Below are positions 47,101 through 58,877 of a stretch of DNA of 64,000 nucleotides, in pieces. The DNA comes from Micropterus salmoides (taxonomy: Eukaryota; Chordata; Actinopteri; Centrarchiformes; Centrarchidae): NCBI RefSeq assembly GCF_014851395.1, contig NW_024041150.1, positions 24,479,225-24,543,224 of the forward strand. Reading direction: 5' to 3'. The notes under the pieces were generated by a model that was not told the origin of the DNA, searched no databases, and saw only the letters and a list, made by a program, of their open reading frames with translations. The position numbers and the translations under genes are program-made. Every line of letters starts with the position of its first letter. The first letter of the stretch is position 1.

Positions 47101-50100
47101 TACTACAACAGCAGGAACATCATCTGAAACAAGTACAACACCTGATCCGACAACGACAGCGGAAACAACACTTACTAAAACTACTGCTCCGACTGCAACA
47201 GCAGCAACATCTGCAACAACAACATCTCCTCTCACAACAACGACAACAGCAACAACAGCACCTGATGCAGTAACGTCATCTGAAACAACATCTGCTCCAA
47301 CTACTACAACAGCAGGAACAACATCTGCAACAACTACAACACCTGATCCAACAACGACAGCAGCAACAACATCTACAACAACAGCAACAACAGCACCTGA
47401 TGCGGTAACGTCATCTGCAACAACAACATCTCCTCTCACAACAACGACAACAGCAACAACAGCACCTGATGCAGTAACGTCTTCTGCAACAACATCTGCT
47501 TCGACTACTACTACAGCAGATACATCTGCAACAACAACATCTCCTCTCACAACAACGACAACAGCAACAACAGCAACAACAGCAACTCCTCTGACAACAA
47601 CATCATCTGCAACAACAACACCTGCTGAAACTATTATAGTGGCGACAACAACACCTGCTCCGACAACAACGACAGTGGCAACAACTACTGCTCCAACAAC
47701 TACTGCATCAACAACATCAGCAATAAGTACAACGCCTGATCCGACAACGACAGCGGTAACAACATCTACTGAAACTGCTGCTCCGACTACTTCAACAGAA
47801 GCAACAACATCTACATCAACATCTGCTCTGACTACAACAACAGCAGCAACATCTGCAACAACAACATCTCCTCTCACAACAACGACAACAGCAACAACAG
47901 CACCTGATGCAGTAATGTCATCTGAAACAACATCTGCTCCGACTACTACAACAGCAGATACATCTGCAACAACTACAACACCTGATCCAACAACGACAGC
48001 GGTAACAACATCTACTGAAACTACTGTTCCGACTACAACAACAGCAGCAAGAACTACAACAACAACAGCAACAACAGCACATGATGCAGTAACGTCTTCT
48101 GCAACAACATCTGCTCCGACCTCTACAACAGCAGATACATCTACAACAACAACATCTCCTCTCACAACAACGACAACAGCAACAACAGCAACTGATGCAG
48201 TAACGTCATCTGAAACAACATCTGCTCCAACTACTACAACAGCAGGAACAACATCTGCAACAACTACAACACCTGATCCAACAACGACAGCGGTAACAAC
48301 ATCTACTGAAACTACTGTTCCGACTACAACAACAGCAGCAACAACTACAACAACAACAGCAACAACAGCACCTGATGCAGTAACATCATCAACAACAACA
48401 TCTCCTCTCACAACAACGACAACAGCAACAACAGCACCTGATGCAGTAACGTCTTCTGCAACAACATCTGCTCCGACTACAACAACAGCAGCAACAACTA
48501 CAACAACAGCAACAACAGCACCTGATGCAGTAACGTCATCTGCAACAACATCTGCTCCGACTACTACAACAGCAGATACATCTGCAACAACAACATCTCC
48601 TCTCACAACAACGACAACAGCAACAACAGCACCTGATGCAGTAACGTCATCTGAAACAACATCTGCTCCGACTACTACAGCAGCAGATACATCTGCAACA
48701 ACTACAACACCTGATCCAACAACGACAGCGGTAACAACATCTACTGAAACTACTGTTCCGACTACAACAACAGCAGCAACAACTACAACAACAACAGCAA
48801 CAACAGCACCTGATGCAGTAACGTCTTCTGCAACAACATCTGCTCCGACTACTACAACAGCAGATACATCTGCAACAACAACATCTCCTCTCACAACAAC
48901 GACAACAGCAACAACAGAAACAACAGTAACAACAGCAACTCCTCTGACAACAACATCATCTGCAACAACAACACCTGCTGAAACTATTATAGTGGCGACA
49001 ACAACACCTGCTCCGACAACAACGACAGTGGCAACAACTACTGCTCCAACAACTACTGCATCAACAACATCAGCAATAAGTACAACGCCTGATCTGACAA
49101 CGGTAACAACATCTACTGAAACTGCTGCTCCGACTACAACAACAGAAGCAACAACATCTACATCAACATCTGCTCTGACAACAACAACAGCAGTAACATC
49201 TGCAACAACAACATCTCCTCTCACAACAACGACAACAGCAACTGATGCAGTAACGTCATCTGAAACATCTGCTCCGACTACTACAACAGCAGGAACAACA
49301 TCTGCAACAACTACAACACCTGATCCAACAACGACAGCGGTAACAACATCTACTGAAACTACTGTTCCGACTACTACAACAGCAGCAACAACTACAACAA
49401 CAACAGCAACAACAGCACCTGATGCAGTAACATCATCTGCAACAACAACATCTCCTCTCACAACAACGACAACAGCAACAACAGCACCTGATGCAGTAAC
49501 ATCATCTGCAACAACATCTGCTCCGACTACTACAACAGCAGGAACAACATCTGCAACAACTACAACACCTGATCCGACAACGACAGCGGAAACAACACTT
49601 ACTGAAACTACTGCTCCGACTACAACAGCAGCAACATCTGCAACAACAACATCTTCTCTCACAACAACGACAACAGCAACAACAGCAACTGATGCAGTAA
49701 CGTCATCTGAAACAACATCTGCTCCAACTACTACAACAGCAGGAACAACATCTGCAACAACTACAACACCTGATCCAACAATGACAGCGGTAACAACATC
49801 TACTGAAACTACTGTTCCGACTACAACAACAGTAGCAACAACATCTACAACAACAGCAACAACAGCACCTGATGCAGTAACGTCATCTGCAACAACAACA
49901 TCTCCTCTCACAACAACGACAACAGCAACAACAGCACCTGATGCAGTAACGTCTTCTGCAACAACATCTGCTCCGACTACAACAACAGCAGCAACAACTA
50001 CAACAACAACAGTAACAACAGCACCTGATGCAGTAACGTCATCTGCAACAACATCTGCTCCGACTACTACAACAGCAGATACATCTGCAACAACAACATC

Positions 50101-53100
50101 TCCTCTCACAACAACGACAACAGCAACAACAGAAATAACAGCAACAACAGCACCTCCTCTGACAACAACATCATCTGCAACAACAACACCTGCTGAAACT
50201 ATTATAGTGGCGACAAAACCTGCTCCGACAACAACGACAGTGGCAACAACTACTGCTCCAACTACTACTGCATCAACAACATCAACAATAAGTACAACGC
50301 CTGATCCGACAACGACAGCGGTAACAACATCTACTGAAACTGCTACTTCGACTACAACAACAGAAGCAACAACATCTACATCAACATCTGCTCTGACTAC
50401 AACAACAGCAGCAACATCTGCAACAACAACATCTCCTCTCACAACAACGACAACAGCAACAACAGCACCTGATGCAGTAACGTCATCTGAAACAACATCT
50501 GCTCCGACTACTACAACAGCAGATACATCTGCAACAACGACAACACCTGATCCAACAACGACAGCGGTAACAACATCTACTGAAACTACTGTTCCGACTA
50601 CAACAAGAGAGGCAACAACTACAACACCTGATCCAACAACGACAGCGGTAACAACATCTACTGAAACTACTGCTCCGACTACAACAACAGCAGCAACAAC
50701 TACAACAACAACAGCACCTTTGGCAGTAACGTCTTCTGCAACAACATCTGCTCCGACTACTACAACAGCAGATACATCTGCAACAACAACATCTCCTCTC
50801 ACAACAACGACAACAGCAACAACAGAAACAACAGCAACAACAGCACCTCCTCTGACAACAACATCATCTGCAACAACAACACCTGCTGAAACTATTATAG
50901 TGGCGACAACAACACCTGCTCCGACAACAACGACAGTGGCAACAACTACTGCTCCAACAACTACTGCATCAACAACATCAGCAATAAGTACAACGCCTGA
51001 TCTGACAACGGTAACAACATCTACTGAAACTGCTGCTCCGACTACAACAACAGAAGCAACAACATCTACATCAACATCTGCTCTGACTACAACAACAGCA
51101 GCAACATCTGCAACAACAACATCTCCTCTCACAACAACGACAACAGCAACAACAGCACCTGATGCAGTAACGTCATCTGAAACAACATCTGCTCCGACTA
51201 CTACAACAGCAGATACATCTGCAACAACTACAACACCTGATCCAACAACGACAGCGGTAACAACATCTACTGAAACTACTGTTCCGACTACAACAAGAGC
51301 AGCAACAACTACAACACCTGATCCAACAACGACAGCGGTAACAACATCTACTGAAACTACTGCTCCGACTACAACAACAGCAGCAACAACTACAACAACA
51401 ACAGCACCTGATGCAGTAACGTCTTCTGCAACAACATCTGCTCCGACTACTACAACAGCAGATACATCTGCAACAACAACATCTCCTCTCACAACAACGA
51501 CAACAGCAACAACAGAAACAACAGCAACAACAGCAACTCCTCTGACAACAACATCATCTGCAACAACAACACCTGCTGAAACTATTATAGTGGCGACAAC
51601 AACACCTGCTCCGACAACAACGACAGTGGCAACAACTACTGCTCCAACAACTACTGCATCAACAACATCAGCAATAAGTACAACGCCTGATCCGACAACG
51701 GTAACAACATCTACTGAAACTGCTGCTCCGACTACAACAACAGAAGCAACAACATCTACATCAACATCTGCTCTGACTACAACAACAGCAGCATCATCTG
51801 CAACAACAACATCTCCTCTCACAACAACGACAACAGCAACAACAGCAACTGATGCAGTAACGTCATCTGAAACAACATCTGCTCCGACTAAAACAACAGC
51901 AGATACATCTGCAACAACAACATCTCCTCTCACAACAACGACAACAGCAACAACAGCAACAACAGCACTCCTCTGACTACAACATCATCTGCAACAACAA
52001 CACCTGCTGAAACTTTTATAGTGGCGACAACAACACCTCCTCCGACAACAACGACTGTGGCAACAACTACTGCTCCAACAACTACTGCATCAACAACACC
52101 AGCAATAAGTACAACGCCTGATCCAACAACGAGAGCGGTAACAACATCTACTGAAACTACTGCTCCGATTACAACAACAGCAGCAACATCTGCAACAACA
52201 ACATCTCTTCTCACAACAACGACAACAGCAACAACAGCACCTGATGCAGTAACGTCATCTACATCAACATCTGCTCTGACTACAACAGCAGCAACATCTG
52301 CAACAACAACATCTCCTCTCACAACAACGACAACAGCAACAACACCTGATGCGGTATCGTCATCTGCAACAACATCTGTTCCGACTACAACAGCAGCAAC
52401 ATCTGCAACAACAACATCTCCTCTCACAACAACGACAACAGCAACAACAACACCTGATGCAATAACGTCATCTGCAACAACATCTGCTCCGACTACTACA
52501 AAAGCAGGAACGACATCTGCAACAAGTACAATGCCTGATCCGACAACCACAGCGGTAACAACATCTACTGAAACTACTGTTCCGACTACAACAACAACAG
52601 CAACAACTACAACAACAACATCTCCTCTCACAACGACAACAGCAACAACAGCGACAACAGCACCTGATGCAGTAACGTCATCTGCAACAACATCTGTTCC
52701 GACTACAACAACAGCAGTAACATCTGCATCAACAACATCTCCTCTCTCAACAACAACAACAGCAACAACAGCACCTGATGCAATGACGTCATCTGCAACA
52801 ACATCTGCTCCGACTACTACAACAGCAGGAACGTCATCTGCAACAACAACATCTCCTCTCACAACAAAGACAACAGCAACAACAACACCTGATGCAGTAA
52901 CGTCATCTGCAACATCTGTTCCGACTACAACAACAGCAGGAACGTCATCTGCAACAACAACATCTCCTCTCACAACAACGCCTGATCCGACTACGACAGT
53001 GGTGACAACATCTAATGAAACTACTGCTCCGAGTACAACAACAGCAACATCTGCAACATCTGCTCCGACAACAGCAGCAACATCTGCAACAACATCTGCT

Positions 53101-56100
53101 CCGACTACGACAGCAGCAGCAACCACATCTGAAACAATATCTGCTCCGACAACAGCAGCAGCAGGAACAACATCTGCAACAACAACATCTGCTCCAACTA
53201 CAACAGCAGCAGCAACCACATCTGAAACAACAACATCTGCTCCGACAACTACAGCAGCAAAAACAACATCGACACCAGCTGCGACAACGACATCTGCAAC
53301 AACAGCAGAAACAACATCTGCAACAACACCTGCTGCAACAACTACAGCATCAACAGTAGCAACAACATTTGCTCCGTCAACAGCAGCAACAACAGCAACA
53401 ACAACACCTGCTACGACTACAACAACAGTAGAATTATCTGCAACAACACTTGCTCCAACAACGTCATCTGCAACAACATCTGCTCTGACAACAATGACAG
53501 TGACAAAAACACCTGCTGCAACAACTACTGCATCAACATCTGCAACAACTACAACAACATCGGCAACATCTGCTCTGACAACAACAGCAGAAACAACATC
53601 TGTTCCGACAACTACTGCATCAACAGCATCTGCAACAACTACAACAACAACATCTGCAACATTTGCTCCGACAACAGCAGTAACAGCAACACCAACAACA
53701 CCTAATACAACTACAACAGCAGCAGCAACAACATCTGCAACAACCGCTTCTGCTCTGACAACAACAGCAGGAACAACATCTGCAACAACATCTGCTCCGA
53801 CAACGACAGTGGCAACAACAACACCTTCTGCATCAACAACATCAGCAACAACTACTACAGCAGCAACATCTGCAACGACTTCTGCTCCGACAACAGCAGT
53901 AACAGCAACAATAACAACAACATCTGCAACAACACTTGCTCCAACTTCAACAACAGCAGGAACAACATCTGCAACATTTGCTCCAACAACAGCAGCAACA
54001 ACACCTGCTCCAACTATAACAACAGCAGCAACAACAGCAACAACACCTGCTCCAACAGCAGCAACAACAGCAACAACACCTGCTCCAACAGCAGCAACAA
54101 CAGCAACAACACCTGCTCCAACAGCAGCAACAACAGCAACAACACCTGCAACAACACTTGTTCCAACAACGTCATCTACAACAACACCTGCTCCAACTGC
54201 AACAACAGCAGCAACAACAGCAAGAATACCTGCTCCAACTGCAACAACAGCAGCAACAACATCAGCAACACCTGCTCCAACTGCAACAATATCAGCAACA
54301 ACACCTGCTCCAACTGCAACAACAGCAGCAACAACAGCAACACCTGCTCCAACTGCAACAACAACAGCAACAACACCTGCTCCAACTGCAACAAGAGCAG
54401 CAACAACAGCAACAACACCTGCTCCAACTGCAACAAGAGCAGCAACAACAGCAACAACACCTGCTCCAACTGCAACAACAGCAGCAACAACAGCAACAAC
54501 ACCTGCTCCAACTGCAACAACAGCACCAATACTTGCTCCAACATCATCTACAACAACACCTGCTCCAACAGCAGCAACAACAGCAACAACAACATCTGCA
54601 ACAACACTTGCTCCAACAACGTCATCTACAACAACACCTGCTCCAACTGCAACAACAGCAGCAACAACAGCAAGAATACCTGCTCCAACTGCAACAACAT
54701 CAGCAACACCTGCTCCAACTGCAACAATATCAGCAACAACACCTGCTCCAACTGCAACAACAGCAGCAACAACAGCAACAACACCTGCTCCAACTGCAAC
54801 AACAGCACCAATACTTGCTCCAACATCATCTACAACAACACCTGCTCCAACTGCAACAACAGCAGCAACAACAGCAACAACACCTGCTCCAACTGCAACA
54901 ACAGCAGCAACAACAGCAACAACACCTGCTCCAACTGCAACAACAGCAGCAACAACAGCAACAACACCTGCTCCAACTGCAACAACAGCAGCAACAACAG
55001 CAATAACACCTGCTCCAACTGCAACAATATCAGCAACAACATCAGCTCCGACAACGACAGCAACAACAACACCTTCTCCAACTACTACAGCATCGACAAC
55101 ACCAGCTCAGACGACATCAACATCTGCAACAACAACCCCCGCTACAACAGCAAATGCTGCAGCAACGACGACAAAAGTATCACCTACTGTGACAACATCT
55201 ACAACAACATCTGCTCCTGCATCAACAACAGCAACAACAACAACAACACCTGCTCCAACAACGACTTTGGCCGCTCCACCTGTTTATAACATCTCAGCAG
55301 ATTTGCAAGGAGAACCTTTTTCAGCTAACCTCACTAACCCCAACAGCAGTCAATATAAAGATCTTGAACAACGAGTTGTTATCACGGTAGGTCACTTTTC
55401 AAATTCAACACATTATTCAGTGGCTGTGTCATTGTTCTCAATGAACGATTAGATATAATCTTTTAGCTGAAGTTGCACATTTGTTAAGATGGAAATTATT
55501 TTCAGTTAAATGTTCATTTCTGTTCAGTTTAACTTTAACAAAATTGTGCTCGAAAATTACTCCAGGGTTTCAATGTTGGTTTCTTTTTGCAGTGCAATAT
55601 TATATACAAAGCAAGATATCGTAATCTGTTTGACCGCTGCATTGTGACGGGCTTCAGGTAAAAACATTTTTCAGTGGTTCACTGACTTTGCTTTATATGC
55701 AGAATTATGGTTTTAAAGAACGTTTTTTCTAATGTTGACAGTGTCATGTTTAAATCACCCATAACACACAGCAACAGAACCATCTCATATCAGTATTTGA
55801 CATTTACTTTTATGATACAGGATTGCCCAACCTCGAGCCGACGGAACTCAAGTGGAACTGCTAGTTGTGTTCAATTCAACAACTCCCATGGCAGACCTCC
55901 CACAGAACAGTGCCGTTGCTCAAACCTTAGTAGAAGCTGTGAATAATACCAACAATAGCTTCAATGTGAGCATAAATCCCAACACAGTCCTAGCAGTAGG
56001 TAAGTAAACACAACAAATTGTTTTGCTCTAATCAGTATGTAAAACAAATACAAAATACCATGTGCTGCTCATGCTGTTTTTAAGTAAGTCATCAAAACAT

Positions 56101-58558
56101 TATGCTGCTTAACAAGAAATGTAGGTATAGACAAGATTCATTAGCAATGAATGAATGAAACAATGTTTAATGTTGTACTAATCAATCCATCCAATCAACT
56201 GTGTGGCAGAATGACCTTTTTTTAAGCCATGTATTCAGCCACAATGCTTGTTATGCAAATAACTAATATTTTTGACATTAGCAGCTTCACAACTAGACAA
56301 GCTGCTAAAAAGTCTGTAGTTCCAACTTTTTCTGTGCCTTTTATGATAGTCCTTAGTGAAACTGGCACCAAAGTCAGTTTGATATCAAACAAAGATAAAT
56401 GCATCATTTTGGTTTGAACATGAATACTTATTTACAAACTCTATTTAAAATTTTTTACAGCGGGTCCAGTTCCGTCTACAACTACTGCACCTGCAACTGC
56501 TGCACCTACAACTACCTCACCTACAACTTCCACATCTGCAACTACTGCACCTACAGCTACCTCACCTATAACTTCCACATCTACAACCATTGCACCTATA
56601 ACTACTGCATCTACAACTGTAGCACTCTTTACATCAAGGGTGACTTTCAGATCTGTTCAAAGCACCTTTACAAGTGACTTGAACAATCCATCATCTGCAG
56701 CTTTTATAGTTCGAGCTTCTATGATAAAGACACAGGTAAGTCTTCCTCAAAGAATAAAATCTTCTGGTACCACTACTGAACTATTTTGTTACTGTCTACT
56801 GTCTATTTTTACGGCCCGAGCACCAAACGTGCTTAAATAATTTTGCACACATCAAAAGTGGCAAAAATGTACGTAGTTAAAGTGTTTTCCAGTGTTTCCA
56901 GGAGGTCAGAGAATGTGTCATGGCTGTCAACAAATGTGACATATGTAGAAGCTTATCAATCATTTATTTTCCTACATGTGATTGGCAGCTATGGGGTGCG
57001 GTTGTTGTTAGGATCATGTGTTAGCCTTGGGACAGAGAGGGTGAAGAGGAGATGTAGCTGGCTGTTGAGCCAGGTTTGTTTCTTCAGTGTAGGCTGCGGC
57101 TCACAGTTGCCTGTATTTTTGCAGCATTAATTAGGACCGAGCAAAACCGTCTGTCATCTCGTAGCCTTTCATTAGGGGACGCTACAATTTGGTACTGCGG
57201 TGAATGGTGGCAACGCTTCTCACATCAGTTTCGGAGCACCATTTGACACATTTAAGTGGCACCCAAATGAGGTTCCAAAGCTTGCATTGTAATTCAGCCT
57301 GGTAGGTACCGGTCGTATAGGAACCAGTTCCATATTGGCACGGTGTTTCGATACCCAACCCTGCTCGTGAATAGGAGTAACGAAATGGCTCCATAGTGCC
57401 CCCTAAAATACTTCAAGTAGTAGTTTCCAAAAGCATGTATAATTCGGTTTAGGTTTCACTTGCTAACATAGCAGCATAACACAGTGTAGCAACATAACAG
57501 GGTCATGGTATGTCAAACCAATGCACTCAATTTTATTATTTATATAATCATGCATGTTCTGTGAGACTTCTTGTAGTTTCTACAATTTGTACAATTTCTT
57601 TCAGAAACTTTGCAATGATCAGAATACAAAATCTTTCAAGAGTTTAAATTGTCTTGTGTGTTTTGTAATTTTGGTGGTTAAAGTGTATCAGAGCATGTTT
57701 ATTGCCAGTAGGTTTAATAAAACGCCAATGAAATTGTTATTTAAAGGATTAGGTATGGTTGTTGGAAACTGCCAGACAATATTAGAGATGTGTTGTTCCT
57801 AATGACCTTAGATTCAGCACTGTAAATAAACTCTAAACTACCCTAAAATATTTCAACGAATGAGCCCCCACAATTCATTTGACCTAGACGTACGAAATAT
57901 TAGTAGCACATGTATCATCACAAGACACACAAAAATGCCTTTTGGCTCCATACTCTAAACCCAAAAGGAAGTCAGCCATTTTAAATTGAAAGTGATATTT
58001 TAGGCCATTTTTAGTGAGGCAAACATGAAAGTGAAAAGTGTTCCATGTGTACAATTTGTTTTCTGTTTCTGCAGCTTGAACCTGTGTTCCAAAGGGCTTT
58101 CCCTTCCTCCTTCAACTCCTTGGACGTGGTATCATTCAGGTAATTTCTTAGGTGATACAATTTAAGAGGAGTGGCCTAAGTCTGATATTTTTTTAAAATA
58201 CTTTACATTTCTTATTCTACAGAAATGGCTCAATCATCAACGAAATGAATGTTCGCTTTGCAAGCACATTTGTTCCTAATAACACTCAGATTGCAAGTGT
58301 TTTGATCAGTGCTGCTTCAACCGTCACCGGCTTTGACATTGAAGGCAGCTCAATCAACGTGAATGGCACACGTAAGCTATATTGTATGCTTCTTCCAAAT
58401 TTCAAAAAACTCTCAAATTTCAAAAACAGTTTATTAAACTAATGTGTTGTTTCATTTTCTCCTCATATACAGCATCAGGTGGAGTAAGCCACAAGATCAG
58501 TTTCATTACCGCATCCTGCCTGGTACTGTTGTCATGGATTCTGTCAAGCCAGCGATAG
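38157..58558 (+). CDS. Giant mucin-like glycoprotein with two SEA domains, gene 2
   Basis: Coding exons: 38157-38199, 38583-55386, 55593-55657, 55821-55999, 56461-56735, 58075-58139, 58223-58371 and 58473-58558 (TAG), all with GT-AG borders and the same phases as gene 1. The signal peptide starts MGVRWILSILLILT. The 16.8-kb second exon encodes some 5,600 residues of Thr-rich mucin repeats with a Thr/Ser/Pro/Ala bias for O-glycans. Two SEA domains and a hydrophobic C-terminus (SWILSSQR) follow, so the protein should be exported and tethered. The role is probably an extended epithelial or mucus-layer glycoprotein (inference). One base is missing near 51968 (GCACTCCTC where repeats have GCACCTCCTC), giving a TGA at 51974-51976. 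With it the exons total 17,667 nt, 5,888 residues. No EGF or von Willebrand domains are seen. I cannot name an ortholog. Confidence 0.75.
38810..52150 (+). repeat. Higher-order mucin repeat array with 17 anchor units
   Basis: The anchor AETIIVATTTPAPTTTTVAT occurs 17 times (GTG codon at 38825, 39440, 40061, 41120, 41738, 42608, 43505, 44183, 44867, 45683, 46634, 47639, 48992, 50207, 50900, 51590 and 52021), with changes such as VETIIV or ETFIV. Between anchors are variable numbers of shorter blocks: APDAVTSSATTSAPTTTTAD, TTPDPTTTAVTTSTETTVPT, and TSTSTSALTTTTAATSATTT. Spacing runs from 615 to 1353 bp. Confidence 0.85.
54000..55030 (+). repeat. 39-bp tandem repeat array in gene 2 (13-residue unit)
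   Basis: Repeats of ACACCTGCTCCAACTGCAAC plus AACAGCAGCAACAACAGCA encode TPAPTATTAATTA. Shortened units and an inserted APILAPTSSTT-type block occur twice (54530 and 54810), and the run 54130-54350 resembles 54590-54770, a second level of duplication. Confidence 0.8.
55282..55999 (+). other. SEA domain 1 of gene 2 (three exons)
   Basis: Protein sequence virtually the same as in gene 1. One visible change is VELLVVF for VELQVVF in exon 4. The G-S pair for self-cleavage is again missing (FRIAQPRADGTQVEL). Confidence 0.75.
56619..58371 (+). other. SEA domain 2 of gene 2 (three exons, GS motif)
   Basis: Same three-exon layout and FRNGSIINEMNVRF motif as gene 1. Exon 5 (56461-56735) is 90 nt longer than in gene 1 because the Thr/Pro linker before the domain carries two extra 45-bp units at 56502-56591. 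Confidence 0.75.
57419..57840 (+). repeat. Intron-5 block in unit 2 (copy C)
   Basis: Counterpart of 7595-8138, shortened by an internal deletion of 131 bp between two CAATGA words. Confidence 0.7.
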
Positions 58559-58877
58559 CATCAGTATTAATTTCAGTTCTTGTAGATCATTAGAGTATAA
58601 GCTAAACAAAACTTTCTTTCTCTAAAGCACTGCAATGTCACTAAATAATGTCACTATTTTACTATTTCTGTAAAAGGTAATGTCAGTGTGTCTTGCTATT
58701 CTGAGCACTGTGTTATTAACTTAGTGTAATTTACTAAAAAAGGGACTAAAAGGGGCTTTGTTGTTAGTAAGTTTTTTTTTAACATGCAAATTGAAAAATC
58801 AGAATGCTAGATTTCAAACTGGACAGTTCGTGAAGTTACTCTTTATCAAGGTTTTTACTTTAACATAAAATGATTTA

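Larger units (their letters stand above)
38583..55386 (+). repeat. Giant mucin repeat exon of gene 2
   Basis: A 16,804-nt exon open in one frame to 51976 and in the next frame from there to the SEA domain. Three regions are visible: a higher-order repeat array (38.6-52.1 kb), a mixed Thr/Ser/Pro region (52.1-54.0 kb) partly like the start of the gene 1 exon, and a 39-bp tandem array (54.0-55.0 kb). The antisense strand is also open over long stretches because stop complements are rare in these codons; that is a composition effect. Confidence 0.8.

Noticed and set aside
40546..51933. Very long antisense open frames (Val/Ala/Asp-rich, 1,275 and 2,312 residues)
   Set aside because: They mirror the Thr-rich repeats; stop complements are rare in ACA/GCA/TCT codons. 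There are no domains, and their composition is just the reverse complement.
2268..55030. CRISPR-like direct repeats
   Set aside because: The repeats are contiguous coding mucin units without unique spacers, in a vertebrate context.
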